Positions 1 to 9,174 of a stretch of DNA of 64,000 nucleotides are shown here, piece after piece. This DNA is from Achromobacter sp. UMC46 (GTDB taxonomy: Bacteria; Pseudomonadota; Gammaproteobacteria; Burkholderiales; Burkholderiaceae_B). Made by a program: the position numbers and the translations under genes. The stretch spans positions 1-64,000 of the forward strand of contig NZ_LZZS01000015.1 in the NCBI RefSeq assembly GCF_014170335.1. Reading direction: 5' to 3'. The notes under the pieces are model-generated. The model worked only from the letters and a program-made list of their open reading frames with translations, had not been told where the DNA came from and did no database searches. Position 1 is the stretch's first letter. Each line of letters starts with the position of its first letter.

Positions 1-123
1 GGTTGGGGGCTTGGTTGGTGGCGAATAGTGGGGGTTTTTTTGTGTTTGTGGGGTATCGGGTGGCGAGGCGGTATCTCGATCTTCGGGGGTAGTTGTGGGT
101 TCTTGAGGCCACCGCCGCGCGGG

Positions 124-204
124 CGGCTGGAGGCCGTCCGCAAAGGAAAGTCCAAGACCTACACCCTAGAGGAGGCGGAAAAGAAACTTGGCCTGGCTGA
201 TTAA
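124..204 (+). pseudogene. 3' remnant of a small antitoxin-like gene
   Basis: The frame from 124 to the TAA at 202-204 encodes a plausible C-terminus (ending EEAEKKLGLAD), charged and lysine-rich, in the style of small type II antitoxin tails. No start codon or plausible N-terminus lies upstream: the frame stays open to the window edge but the translation before 124 is proline/glycine-rich and unlike protein. The DNA upstream (1-120) includes a GATCTTCG-GGGG stretch near 78-90 that resembles the tandem unit found at 10928-11032. I infer a truncated gene joined to repeat-like DNA. It could also be a chance frame. Confidence 0.3.
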
Positions 205-257
205 GCTGAGCAGCGCGGCCGCGCGTGATTTGTCCAAACTCGATAGACCTGCGGAAA

Positions 258-309
258 TGAAAAGCGCGTCAGGCATCGGAGTGAATCCCGATGCCTGACG
301 CGCTTTTCA
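258..309 (-). terminator. Rho-independent terminator of the efflux operon
   Basis: A perfect 22-bp inverted repeat (258-279 with 288-309, 8-nt loop) begins TGAAAAGCGCGTCAGGC and starts 22 bp beyond the stop codon of the outer-membrane gene. The outermost stem is A/T, so both strands end in a short T run and termination could be bidirectional. Stem length and position make this one of the clearest sites in the window. Confidence 0.85.
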
Positions 310-330
310 ATTTCCTTCCGGGTCTTGCGC

Positions 331-1809
331 CTACTTGGCCGCCACGGCGTCCGGCGGAACCGGGTTTTCCCAGCCGCCGCCGATCGCGCGGATCAGGCCG
401 ACTGCCGAGCGTGCCTGCTCGCCGCTCAATTGCACGGCGACGCGTTGTTGCAGCAGGACGCTGCGGTCGGCTTCGATCACGTCCAGATAGCTGATCGAGC
501 CTTCGCGGTATTGCGTGTGCGACAGCTTGGCGGCGCGGGCCGAGGCTTCGACGGCGGCGTCTTGCGCCTTGGTCTGGTCGGCCAGGATGCGCAGGTTCGC
601 CAGGTTGTCTTCCACTTCGCGGAAGGCGGTCAGCACGGTCTGGCGGTAGACGGCGACGTCTTCCTCGTAGACCGCGCGGGCGCGGTCCAGGCCGGCCTGG
701 CGGCGGCCGCCGTCGAAGATGGGCATCGACAGCGCGGCGCCTACCAGCGGACCCAGCAGGAAGGTGCGGCTGGACCACTGGAACAGGTTGCCCAGGTCCG
801 AGGACTCATAGCCGAAGGCGCCGGTGATGTCCAGGCGCGGGAAGAACGCGGACTTGGCGGCGCCGACGCGGGCGTTGGCGGCGGCCATCGCGCGTTCCGC
901 GGCGGCGATGTCGGGGCGGCGTTCCAGCAGCGTCGACGGCAGGCCGGCGGGGATCGACAGCGCGACCTTCTGGATGGGCTGCGGCGGCATCGTGAAGTCG
1001 GACGGGGCGCGGCCCAGCAGCACGGCCAGCGCGTGTTCAGTCGTGGCGCGGCGGCGGTCGATGCCCAGCGCTTCCGATTGCGCGGACGCGAGCTCCGCCT
1101 TGGCGCGCGCCAGGTCCAGTTCGCTGATGTCGCCGGCGTCGTAGCGGCGCTGGATCAATTGCAGCGTGTCGGTGCGCAGCTTGACCGTCTGGTTGTACAG
1201 CTGCGATTCGGCGTCCTGCTCGCGCACCAGGAAGTACGTGGTGGCGACGTCGGCCTGCAGGGCCAGCAGCACCGAACGGTACAGGGCCTCGCTTTGCTGG
1301 GCGTCGGCGGTGGCGGCGTCCGCGGTGGATGCCACGCGGCCGAACAGGTCGGCTTCATACGACACCGCGCCCTGGGCGCGCCACGTCGTCACCGGATTGG
1401 TGGACGTGCCGTCGGGCAGGCCTTGCGACACGGCCGACGGGCGTTGGCGGTTGGGGCCGAAGGCCGCATCCAGCGTTGGGAAGAAGCCGGCGCGGGCCTC
1501 GCGCTGCAGGGCGCGCGACTGCGCCAGGCGGGCGGCGGCGGCTTGCAGGTTCTGGTTGGCCTGTTGGGCTTCGTCTTCCAGCTGGTTCAGGCCGTCGTCG
1601 CCGAACACCTTCCACCAGGCGCCGCGCAGCGCGTCTTCGGACGGTTCGGCAGGCTTCCATGTACCGGCTTCAGACGCGGGCAGGGCGGCTTCCTTGAATG
1701 CCGCCGGCGCCGCGGCGGACGGCTTTTCGTAAGTGGGGCCCACCGCGCAGCCGGCCAGCACGAGCAGGACGGCAAGCAAGGCGGAACCACGGGTCAGTCT
1801 TTGGATCAT
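331..1809 (-). CDS. RND efflux outer-membrane channel lipoprotein (OprM/OprN/NodT family)
   Basis: 492 residues, normal for the family. It should form the trimeric outer-membrane exit duct for the pump encoded just upstream. The N-terminus is a lipoprotein signal with lipobox LAGC (Cys21) followed by AVGPTY, the hallmark start of OprM-type channels. Two homologous halves rich in Ala/Gln/Leu helices follow, including the FFPRLDITGAFG stretch typical of each repeat. It is last in a three-gene operon, 73 bp after the inner-membrane transporter, and is followed by a strong terminator. The MexF-type partner suggests the OprN/OprC subgroup, but the protein alone does not prove that. Confidence 0.92.
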   Translation of the reverse strand: MIQRLTRGSALLAVLLVLAGCAVGPTYEKPSAAAPAAFKEAALPASEAGTWKPAEPSEDALRGAWWKVFGDDGLNQLEDEAQQANQNLQAAAARLAQSRALQREARAGFFPTLDAAFGPNRQRPSAVSQGLPDGTSTNPVTTWRAQGAVSYEADLFGRVASTADAATADAQQSEALYRSVLLALQADVATTYFLVREQDAESQLYNQTVKLRTDTLQLIQRRYDAGDISELDLARAKAELASAQSEALGIDRRRATTEHALAVLLGRAPSDFTMPPQPIQKVALSIPAGLPSTLLERRPDIAAAERAMAAANARVGAAKSAFFPRLDITGAFGYESSDLGNLFQWSSRTFLLGPLVGAALSMPIFDGGRRQAGLDRARAVYEEDVAVYRQTVLTAFREVEDNLANLRILADQTKAQDAAVEASARAAKLSHTQYREGSISYLDVIEADRSVLLQQRVAVQLSGEQARSAVGLIRAIGGGWENPVPPDAVAAK

Positions 1810-1882
1810 GATGAATTCTCTTTAGCGCGCGTCCCGCCGTGCATGACGGGACGCGCTGGCTGCTCTTTCGGCGTTGCCGGCC

Positions 1883-4800
1883 TTATGCGTGGGGTTGCGT
1901 GGCGGGCGGCGCGTTCGGGTCGATGTGCGGCACGCACACCGGCGCTTCATGCGGCGCGGCGGAGTGCAGCGTTTTGCCGCCCAGCGAACGCAGCAGCACG
2001 TAGAACACCGGCGTCAGGAACAGGCCGAACAAGGTCACGCCCAACATGCCGAAGAACACGGCAACCCCCATCGCGTGGCGCATTTCAGAACCGGCGCCGG
2101 ACGACAGCACCAGCGGCACCACCCCCATGATGAACGCGATGGACGTCATCAGGATCGGGCGCAGGCGCAGGCGGCTGGCCTCGATGGCGGCTTGCAGCGG
2201 CGTACGGCCGTTCATCTCCAGTTCCCGGGCGAACTCCACGATCAGGATCGCGTTCTTCGCCGACAAGCCCACCAGCACCATCAAGCCGATCTGCGTGAAG
2301 ATGTTGTTGTCGTTGCCCGTCAGGTAGACGCCCGTCAGCGCGGCCAGGATGCTCATCGGCACGATCAGGATCACGGCCAGCGGCAAGGTCAGGCTTTCAT
2401 ACAGCGCGGCCAGCACCAGGAACACCAGCAGCACGCTGATCGGGAACACCCACAAGCCGGCGTTTCCCGCCAGGATCTGCTGGTACGTCAGGTCGGTCCA
2501 TTCGAACTTCACGCCGCGCGGCAGCGTTTCGGCGGCGACGCGCTCGGCCGCGGCTTGCGCCTGGTCGGACGAATAGCCGGGCGCCGGCCCGCCGTTGATG
2601 TCGGCGGCGGTGTAGCCGTTGTAGCGCACCACCATTTCAGGCCCGAAGGTCTGGTTGACCGTCACCAGCGACGACAGCGGCACCATGTCGCCCGCGGCAT
2701 TGCGGGTCTTCAGCTGCAGGATGTCGTCGGCGTGGGCGCGGAACGGCGCATCGGCTTGCGCACGCACCTGGAACACCCGGCCGAAGCGGTTGAAGTCGTT
2801 GACATACATCGAACCCAGGTAGATCTGCATGGTGTCGAAGACTTCGGTCACCGGCACGCCCAACTGCTTGGCCTTCACGCGGTCCAGGTCCACATCCAGC
2901 TGCGGCACGTTGATCTCGTAGCTGGAGAACGACGGGCCCAGTTCGGGCGTCTGGCGCGCTTTTTCCAGGAAGGCCTGCTTGGCCTTGTCCAGTTCGGCAT
3001 AGCCCAGCGCGGCGCGGTCTTCCAGTTGCAGCTTGAAGCCGCCCAGCGTGCCCAGGCCCATCACGGGCGGGGGCGGGAACACGGCGATGAACGAGTCCTG
3101 GATGGTCGCGAATTTCTGGTTCAGCGACGCCGCGATGGCGTTGCCGGACAGCGCGGCCCCCTTGCGTTCGTCAAAGGGTTTGAGCGTCACGAACACGATG
3201 CCGGCGCTGGAGCTGTTGGTGAAGCCGTTGATCGACAGGCCCGGGAAAGCGATGGCGGATTGCACGCCGGGTTCCTGCAGGGCGATATCGCTCATGCGGC
3301 GGATCACCGCTTCCGTGCGGTCCAGCGACGCGCCGTTGGGCAACTGCGTGAAGCCGATCAGGTACTGCTTGTCCTGCGCCGGCACGAAGCCGCCGGGCAC
3401 CAGGTACGACACGCCGATCGTGGCGGCCACCAGCACCGCGTACACGCCCATCGCGCCGGCCTTGCGGCGGATGACGCTGGATACGCCCGTGCCGTAGGAC
3501 TCGGAGGCGCGGCCGAACATGTTGTTGAACCAGTTGAAGAAGCGGCCGAAGACGCGGTTCATGCCACGGGTCAGCCAGTCCTGCTTGTCGTGATGGCTTT
3601 TCAGCAGCAGGGCCGACAGCGCGGGCGACAGGGTCAGCGAGTTGAAGGCCGAGATCACCGTCGAGATGGCGATGGTCATGGCGAATTGCTTGTAGAACTG
3701 GCCCGTCAGGCCCGTCATGAAGGCCAGCGGCACGAACACGGCGCACAGCGTCAGCGCGATGGCGATGATGGGGCCGCTGACTTCGCGCATGGCGCGGTAG
3801 GTCGCGTCGCGTGGACTCAAGCCCGCCGCGATATTGCGCTCGACGTTTTCCACCACCACGATCGCATCGTCAACCACGATCCCGATGGCAAGCACCATCC
3901 CGAACAGCGACAGGGCGTTGATGGAATAGCCGAACACCAGCAGCAGCGCGAACGTGCCCACGATGGAGACGGGCACCGCCAGCAGCGGGATGATGGACGC
4001 GCGCCAGGTCTGCAGGAAAAGGATCACCACCAGCACGACCAGCGCAATGGCTTCAAGCAGCGTGTGCACCACGGCTTCGATACTGGACCGCACGAACTGC
4101 GTGGGGTCGTATTCGATGCGGTATTCCACGCCCGGCGGGAAGTCCTGTTCCAGCTCGGCCATTGCGGCGCGCACCTTGCTGGAGACATCCAGCGCGTTGG
4201 CGCCCGGCGATTGCATGATCCCCATGCCCACCGCCTGCTTGTTGTCCAGCAGCGAACGCAGGCCGTATTCCTGGGCGTCCAGCTCCACGCGGGCGACGTC
4301 GGACAGATGCGTCACGGCGCCGTCGGACGAGGTCTTCAGGATGATGTCGCGGAATTCTTCCTCGCTTTGCAGGCGGCCGCGCGCATTCACGTTCAGCTGC
4401 AGCGGCACGTCGCCTTGCGTGGGCGATGCGCCGATCACGCCGGCGGCGACCTGCACGTTCTGTTCGCGGATGGCGGCGACCACTTCCGACGCCGTCAGGC
4501 CGCGTTGGGCGACCTTTTGCGGGTCCAGCCAGACGCGCATCGAGTAGTTGCCCGAACCCCACACCGTCACTTCGCCCACGCCCGTGATGCGGGCCAGGCG
4601 GTCCTTGACGTTCAGGATCGCGTAGTTGCGCAGGTAGGTGATGTCGTAGCGGTCATTGGGCGAGATCAGGTGCACGACCAGCGTCAGCGTGGGCGAACTC
4701 TTGGCGGTCGTCACGCCCAGGCGCTGCACGTCCGGCGGCAGGCGCGGCAGCGCTTGCGACACGCGGTTCTGCACCAGCTGCTGCGCCTTGTCCGGGTCCA

Positions 4801-5098
4801 CGCCCAGCTTGAAGTTGACCGTCAGCGTCAGGTTGCCGTCGCTGTTGGCCTGCGACTGCATGTACAGCATGTCTTCCACGCCGTTGATGGATTCTTCCAG
4901 CGGCGAGGCGACGGTTTCGGCGATGACCTTGGGGTTGGCGCCCGGATACTGCGCGCGCACCACGACCGACGGCGGCACGACTTCCGGGTATTCGGAAATG
5001 GGCAGCTGGAACATGGCCAGCAAGCCTGCCAGCAGTACCAGGATGGACAACACGCCGGCGAAAATCGGCCGGTCGATGAAGAACTTTGAGATATTCAT
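1883..5098 (-). CDS. mexF: RND multidrug efflux inner-membrane transporter, MexF type
   Basis: 1071 residues, full length for HAE1-type RND transporters. It should pump hydrophobic drugs from the inner membrane and periplasm using the proton gradient. The start MNISKFFIDRPIFAGVLS and LFQLPISEYPEVVPP are typical of the clade. The proton-relay segment VLAIGIVVDDAIVVVENVER carries the paired aspartates, and GFVPAQDKQYLIGFTQLP plus FPGLSINGFTN match the MexF/BpeF/AxyF branch rather than MexB or MexY. ATG at 5098 follows an AGAGAACG ribosome site. Middle gene of the operon. In Achromobacter the matching system is called AxyEF-OprN; substrates cannot be read from sequence. Confidence 0.93.
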   Translation of the reverse strand: MNISKFFIDRPIFAGVLSILVLLAGLLAMFQLPISEYPEVVPPSVVVRAQYPGANPKVIAETVASPLEESINGVEDMLYMQSQANSDGNLTLTVNFKLGVDPDKAQQLVQNRVSQALPRLPPDVQRLGVTTAKSSPTLTLVVHLISPNDRYDITYLRNYAILNVKDRLARITGVGEVTVWGSGNYSMRVWLDPQKVAQRGLTASEVVAAIREQNVQVAAGVIGASPTQGDVPLQLNVNARGRLQSEEEFRDIILKTSSDGAVTHLSDVARVELDAQEYGLRSLLDNKQAVGMGIMQSPGANALDVSSKVRAAMAELEQDFPPGVEYRIEYDPTQFVRSSIEAVVHTLLEAIALVVLVVILFLQTWRASIIPLLAVPVSIVGTFALLLVFGYSINALSLFGMVLAIGIVVDDAIVVVENVERNIAAGLSPRDATYRAMREVSGPIIAIALTLCAVFVPLAFMTGLTGQFYKQFAMTIAISTVISAFNSLTLSPALSALLLKSHHDKQDWLTRGMNRVFGRFFNWFNNMFGRASESYGTGVSSVIRRKAGAMGVYAVLVAATIGVSYLVPGGFVPAQDKQYLIGFTQLPNGASLDRTEAVIRRMSDIALQEPGVQSAIAFPGLSINGFTNSSSAGIVFVTLKPFDERKGAALSGNAIAASLNQKFATIQDSFIAVFPPPPVMGLGTLGGFKLQLEDRAALGYAELDKAKQAFLEKARQTPELGPSFSSYEINVPQLDVDLDRVKAKQLGVPVTEVFDTMQIYLGSMYVNDFNRFGRVFQVRAQADAPFRAHADDILQLKTRNAAGDMVPLSSLVTVNQTFGPEMVVRYNGYTAADINGGPAPGYSSDQAQAAAERVAAETLPRGVKFEWTDLTYQQILAGNAGLWVFPISVLLVFLVLAALYESLTLPLAVILIVPMSILAALTGVYLTGNDNNIFTQIGLMVLVGLSAKNAILIVEFARELEMNGRTPLQAAIEASRLRLRPILMTSIAFIMGVVPLVLSSGAGSEMRHAMGVAVFFGMLGVTLFGLFLTPVFYVLLRSLGGKTLHSAAPHEAPVCVPHIDPNAPPATQPHA

Positions 5099-5124
5099 GA
5101 ACGTTCTCTGTAGACGCGCAGGCC

Positions 5125-6321
5125 TTACTTCAGGTCGGCTGCGGCGGTCTTGACCGGGGCGGCCTTGGCGGCAACCATGGGCACGACGGTCGGGGCCACG
5201 ATGTCGCCGGGGCGGATGCGTTGCAGGCCATTGACGACGATGCGTTCACCGGCGGCCAAGCCGGTGTCGATGACGCGCAGGCCTTCCTGGTTGGCGCCCA
5301 GCTTCACCTGGCGATAGACAGCGTGGTTCTTGTCGTCCAGCACCAGCACGTAGCGTTTGTCCTGGTCGGTGCCGATGGCGCGTTCGTCGATCAGCACGGC
5401 CGAACGCGGGTCGCTGCCGCCCAGGCGGACGCGGGCATACAGGCCGGGCAGGAGCGAACCGTCGGCGTTGTCGAATTCGGCGCGCACGCGGATCGTGCCG
5501 GACGTCGTGTCCAGGCGGTTGTCCACCGACTGCACGAAACCGGTGCGGGAATAGCCGTCCTCGTTCGCCAGGCCCAGCTCGACCGGCACCGAACCCGCGC
5601 GGCCGTTGCGCGCCGGGTTCACATACCTCAGGAAGGTTTGTTCGTCCACGTCGAACGATGCGTACATCTTCGCCACCGACACCAGCCTCGTCAGCGGCAC
5701 TGACGCGGCGCCGGCCGAGACCACGTTGCCCACGGTGACTTCGGCGCGCGAGACGCGGCCGGCCACCGGCGCTTCGATGCGCGTGTAGCCCAGGTTCAAC
5801 TTGGCGGAGTCCAGCGCGGCTTGCGCGCCTTGCAGGTTGGCGGCGGCTTCGCGCGAGGCGTTCTGCTTTTCCTCGAAGTCGCGGCGGGCGATGGCGTTGT
5901 CCGTCAGCAGGCGCTGGCCGCGGGCCAGGTCCGTGGCGGTGTACGACGCGCGGGCCTTCGCGGCCGTCAGCGCGGCGGCGGCGCGGTCCACTTCGGCGAC
6001 GTAGGGGCGCGGGTCGATGGTGAAGAGCAGGTCGCCCTTCTTGACGATGCTGCCGTCCTGGAAGTGCACGGCGGTCAGGGTGCCGGACACGAGCGGGCGG
6101 ATGTCGACGCGGTCGATCGCCTCCAGGCGGCCGGAATAGCGTTGCCAGTCCACGATGGTCTTGGTGACGACTTCGGCCACTTCGACCGGCGTGGCGGCGG
6201 GGGCGCCTTGCGCCATGGCGACATTGCCGCCGGCGGGGCCCCGGGTCAGGGCGTAGCCGCCTCCGGCCGCGAGTACGGCTGCAAAGACGACGAGCATAGC
6301 GATACGATTGCGCGAAACCAT
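5125..6321 (-). CDS. mexE: RND efflux periplasmic adaptor (membrane fusion protein), MexE type
   Basis: 398 residues linking the inner-membrane pump to the outer-membrane channel. An upstream in-frame start at 6501 exists, but ATG 6321 is chosen because AAGGAAACATC sits just before it and MVSRNRIAMLVVFAAVLAAGG gives a sensible membrane anchor. VDIRPLVSGTLTAVHFQDGSIVKKGDLLFTIDPRPY is the first lipoyl half; the helical hairpin follows, then LGYTRIEAPVAGRVSRAEVTVGNVV, the second lipoyl half. A beta-barrel domain and C-terminal membrane-proximal domain follow. It is the first gene of the operon, 26 bp before the transporter, and is divergent from a LysR gene. Confidence 0.93.
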   Translation of the reverse strand: MVSRNRIAMLVVFAAVLAAGGGYALTRGPAGGNVAMAQGAPAATPVEVAEVVTKTIVDWQRYSGRLEAIDRVDIRPLVSGTLTAVHFQDGSIVKKGDLLFTIDPRPYVAEVDRAAAALTAAKARASYTATDLARGQRLLTDNAIARRDFEEKQNASREAAANLQGAQAALDSAKLNLGYTRIEAPVAGRVSRAEVTVGNVVSAGAASVPLTRLVSVAKMYASFDVDEQTFLRYVNPARNGRAGSVPVELGLANEDGYSRTGFVQSVDNRLDTTSGTIRVRAEFDNADGSLLPGLYARVRLGGSDPRSAVLIDERAIGTDQDKRYVLVLDDKNHAVYRQVKLGANQEGLRVIDTGLAAGERIVVNGLQRIRPGDIVAPTVVPMVAAKAAPVKTAAADLK

Positions 6322-6433
6322 GATGTTTCCTTGAGTGGTATAGGGGCGAAAGCGCGCTTGTTTGAGCCTGGGGCGGAGGCGGCTCCGGCGGTCCGGGGCA
6401 TGGCAGTCCTTAGCGTCCGCTGGATATATGCAT

Positions 6434-6450
6434 ATGCTGCAATGCAGCAT
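6434..6450. promoter_or_regulatory. Dyad operator candidate upstream of mexE
   Basis: ATGCTGC-AAT-GCAGCAT: perfect 7-bp arms with a 3-bp centre, 113 bp before the mexE start, in a locally AT-richer patch. The size fits a LysR or TetR type operator. The adjacent divergent LysR protein is the natural candidate binder, by inference only. Confidence 0.4.
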
Positions 6451-6595
6451 GCAACAGGGTTGCGGTTCCTGGTCAGTGGCGCCTTGGCGGGGCGGGATCA
6501 CTGCGGTGTCGGAAGCTGAGGATTGACATGCCCTGTGGGGGCGCCGGGAGGCAAGGGCACTTCAAGATGGTTTGCATTCTGAGTGTTTTGCAGGG

Positions 6596-6618
6596 CCGGA
6601 TAAACATGTCTATTCCGG
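6596..6618. promoter_or_regulatory. Dyad operator candidate upstream of the LysR gene
   Basis: CCGGA at 6596-6600 and TCCGG at 6614-6618 form short inverted arms around a 13-bp AT-rich centre, 92 bp before the LysR start. Arms are only 5 bp, so this is weaker than the dyad near 6434. Confidence 0.25.
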
Positions 6619-6709
6619 CAACACTATTCGACAGGAATGACTAATCGGCGGCGAAATCGGGTTATGCTCCGTTCACCCCGACTTATTTGCCCAAAAGGAC
6701 ACCGTCGCC

Positions 6710-7789
6710 ATGGACCGTTTTCAGGCTATGCAGGTGTTTGTGCGCGTCGTGGACGCCAATAGCTTCACTCGGGCGGCCGACAGCCTCTCGCTTCCGCGCA
6801 CCACCGTCACCACCATCATCCAGAACCTCGAACGCCTTCTGGGCGTCCGCCTGCTCAACCGCACCACGCGCCGTATCGGCCTGACGCCGGACGGCGCGGG
6901 CTATTACCAGCACTGCGTGCGCATCCTGGCTGACGTCGAAGAGACCGAGGCCTGTTTCCAGGAAGCCGCCCTGCGCCTGAAAGGGCGGCTGCGCATCGAC
7001 GTCCCGACCTGCATCGGGCGGCTGATCCTGATCCCCGCATTGTGTGATTTCCACGACAAATACCCTGACGTCGAGCTGGTGCTGGGGCTGGGCGACCGCC
7101 CCGTGGACATGGTGCAAGAGGCCGTGGACTGCGTGATCCGCGCGGGCGAGCTGGAAGATTCCAGCCTGGTCGCGCGCCGCATCGGCACCCTGCAGACGGT
7201 CACGTGCGCCTCGCCCACCTATGTGGCGCGCCACGGCATGCCGCAGACGATCGAATCGCTGCGCGACCACCACGCGGTGCATTACTTCATGAGCCGCACG
7301 GGCCGCAATTGCGCCTGGGACTTCAAGGTGGACGGCAAGCATCAGGAAGTGGACATGAAGGGCACGGTGGCCGTGAATGAAGCCGGCGCCTACCTGGATT
7401 GCGGCCTGAAAGGCTTCGGCCTGATTCAGGTGGCCCGCTATATGGCGTTGCCGCACCTGCAATCAGGCGAACTCATCGAAATCCTGCCGCAGTGGAAGCC
7501 GAGCTCGACCGCGATCTCGGTGCTGTACCCGCAAAGCCGCCAGTTGTCGCCCAAGGTGCGCGCCTTCACCGATTGGGTGGCGGAATTGTTCGCAGGTTGC
7601 CCGCTGCTTAGCGGCCGCGATGAAACCGATCCCGCCGCCGGCTCCTGCGGCGTCTATCAGCGCCAGTTGGGGATGCCCAGCGCGATGACCTTGGCGCAGC
7701 CCCAGCCCCGGACGGAACCGGCTTTGGTCCAGACGACCCCGCCGCGCCGCCGCAGCCCGCGCGAAGAGGCCGCCGAATACGCCTTGTAA
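6710..7789 (+). CDS. LysR-family regulator, probable regulator of the efflux operon
   Basis: 359 residues. Residues 1-65 are a LysR winged helix (AMQVFVRVVDANSFTRAADS, then TTVTTIIQNLERLLGVRLLNRTTR), followed by an effector domain starting near GRLRIDVPTCIGRLILIP. This is the AaeR/DmlR-like branch. AAAAGGACACCG before the ATG is a good ribosome site. It is about 60 residues longer than the roughly 300-residue norm: after residue 300 comes a Pro/Gln/Arg-rich tail (TLAQPQPRTEP, RRRSPREEAAEYAL) with no recognisable domain. MexT, also LysR, controls mexEF-oprN in Pseudomonas, so a similar role is likely though this is not a close MexT look-alike. Confidence 0.88.
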   Translation: MDRFQAMQVFVRVVDANSFTRAADSLSLPRTTVTTIIQNLERLLGVRLLNRTTRRIGLTPDGAGYYQHCVRILADVEETEACFQEAALRLKGRLRIDVPTCIGRLILIPALCDFHDKYPDVELVLGLGDRPVDMVQEAVDCVIRAGELEDSSLVARRIGTLQTVTCASPTYVARHGMPQTIESLRDHHAVHYFMSRTGRNCAWDFKVDGKHQEVDMKGTVAVNEAGAYLDCGLKGFGLIQVARYMALPHLQSGELIEILPQWKPSSTAISVLYPQSRQLSPKVRAFTDWVAELFAGCPLLSGRDETDPAAGSCGVYQRQLGMPSAMTLAQPQPRTEPALVQTTPPRRRSPREEAAEYAL

Positions 7790-7940
7790 GCGCTTGGCGT
7801 GGTGGGCCGGCCGGCCCGCCACGCTGGGAAACCACGGGAAACCCCGTAGTAAATACAGGGCTTGCGTCCCTCGTATTTCTTGAAACGTCTGTATAGTCCG
7901 ACAGTCAAAGCCTACAACGCCCTTACTGTCGATCCGCTCT

Positions 7941-9056
7941 ATGCAGCCTGTTCTACCCGCTTACCTGATCGCCCGTTGGCTGTTGCTGCTTGTCTTGTTG
8001 GCAGGGGTTTACTTCCTTAGCGGCTTTCTGGTCCCCGCGCTTGCGGCCCTGATCATCGGCCTGGCCAGCTGGCCGCTGTACCAGCGGCTGGTGGTGCGCT
8101 GCGGCGGCCGCACGGCAGTCGCCGCGTCGCTGGCGCTGCTGGTGGTCATCGTCGTGCTGATCGTGCCGATGACGTTGGCGCTGTCTTACGCCATCAAGGA
8201 AGCCAGCACCTTCTTCGCCTGGGCCATCGCGGCCAACCGCCACGGCGTGGCCGTGCCCAACTGGATCACGTCGATGCCAGCCGTGGGCGAACGCCTGGGC
8301 CAGTACTGGGAATCGTATATCGGCCAGCCCCACGCGCTGGGCGCGCTGGTCGAAGCCGTCAGCGGCGAACACCTGGGCAACATCTACCGCATGGTGCTGG
8401 CGGCCACGGGCAACGTGTTCCAGCTGCTGCTGACCGTGCTGTTCATGCTGATCACGCTGTTCTTCGTCTACAAGGACGGCATCCGCATGGTCGCCCAACT
8501 GGACGTGCTGGGCGAACGCATCCTGCCGGCGCGCTGGCAGCGCTTTTCGCGCGTGGTGCCGGCCACCATCAATTCCACCGTCACGGGCATGGGCCTGATC
8601 GCCCTGGGCGAAGGCCTGGTGCTGGGTATCGCCTATTGGGTGGCGGGCGTGCCGTCGCCGGTGCTGCTGGGCGTGGTCACGGGCTTCATGGCATTGATCC
8701 CCGGCGGCGCGCCGCTGTCGTTCACGCTGGTGTCGCTGTACCTGGTGGGCTCGGGCCATGTGGTCGCGGGCATCGCGCTGATGGTGTGGGGCAGCGTCGA
8801 ACTCTTCATCGTCGACAAGACCCTGCGCCCGCGCCTGGTGGGCGGACCGGTCAAGCTGCCGTTCCTGCCGACGTTCTTCGGCCTGGTGGGCGGCGTGAAG
8901 ACCATGGGCATCGTGGGGCTGTTCGTGGGCCCGGTGCTGATGGCGTTGCTGGTGGCGGTGTGGCGCGAATGGGTGCATCACGAAGTGCAGGAACGCGACG
9001 CGGCCCGGCTGCATCCCCCGATTCCCCCGCCAGTTGAAAAAACACCATCAACCTGA
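7941..9056 (+). CDS. AI-2E family transporter (UPF0118, YdiK-like)
   Basis: 371 residues with about seven to eight hydrophobic segments in the AI-2E arrangement: two N-terminal helices, a soluble middle part (about 90-150), then a cluster of C-terminal helices. MALIPGGAPLSF and LRPRLVGGPVKLPFLPTFFGLVGGVKTMGIVGLFVGPVLMA match the conserved C-terminal region. Family members have been linked to export of AI-2, indole or sodium; the substrate here is unknown. It stands alone between the LysR gene and the PhyH-like gene. The C-terminus ends in a Pro-rich tail. Confidence 0.88.
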   Translation: MQPVLPAYLIARWLLLLVLLAGVYFLSGFLVPALAALIIGLASWPLYQRLVVRCGGRTAVAASLALLVVIVVLIVPMTLALSYAIKEASTFFAWAIAANRHGVAVPNWITSMPAVGERLGQYWESYIGQPHALGALVEAVSGEHLGNIYRMVLAATGNVFQLLLTVLFMLITLFFVYKDGIRMVAQLDVLGERILPARWQRFSRVVPATINSTVTGMGLIALGEGLVLGIAYWVAGVPSPVLLGVVTGFMALIPGGAPLSFTLVSLYLVGSGHVVAGIALMVWGSVELFIVDKTLRPRLVGGPVKLPFLPTFFGLVGGVKTMGIVGLFVGPVLMALLVAVWREWVHHEVQERDAARLHPPIPPPVEKTPST

Positions 9057-9073
9057 CGCCGGCGTGCCCGGCG
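9057..9073 (+). terminator. Weak stem-loop after the AI-2E family gene
   Basis: CGCCGG-CGTGC-CCGGCG begins at the last base of the stop codon and is followed by only CTTTGG, so it lacks a proper T run. Confidence 0.35.
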
Positions 9074-9100
9074 CTTTGGTAATCTAGCCATCCCCGCGTA

Positions 9101-9119
9101 TACCGGTGCCTGACCGGTA
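9101..9119. promoter_or_regulatory. TACCGGT dyad upstream of the PhyH-like gene
   Basis: TACCGGT-GCCTG-ACCGGTA, perfect 7-bp arms with a 5-bp centre, 56 bp before the chosen start. It may be an operator, or a hairpin in the leader. Binder unknown. Confidence 0.4.
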
Positions 9120-9174
9120 CGCGCCTGCCCCGCACGCAGACGCTTCGCAACCGCCGCGGGGTGTGAGGATCGAG

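Larger units (their letters stand above)
6322..6709. promoter_or_regulatory. Divergent control region between mexE and its LysR regulator
   Basis: 388 bp with no convincing gene. It must hold the promoters of the efflux operon (minus strand) and the LysR gene (plus strand). Two dyads stand out and are listed separately, at 6434-6450 and 6596-6618. No clear sigma-70 hexamer pair could be assigned with confidence on either strand. Confidence 0.6.

Noticed and set aside
1874-5089. A 1071-codon plus-strand frame opposite mexF
   Set aside because: It is the mirror of a long GC-rich gene, extremely rich in His, Gln, Arg and Ala, with no ribosome site or domain; mexF on the other strand has every family motif.
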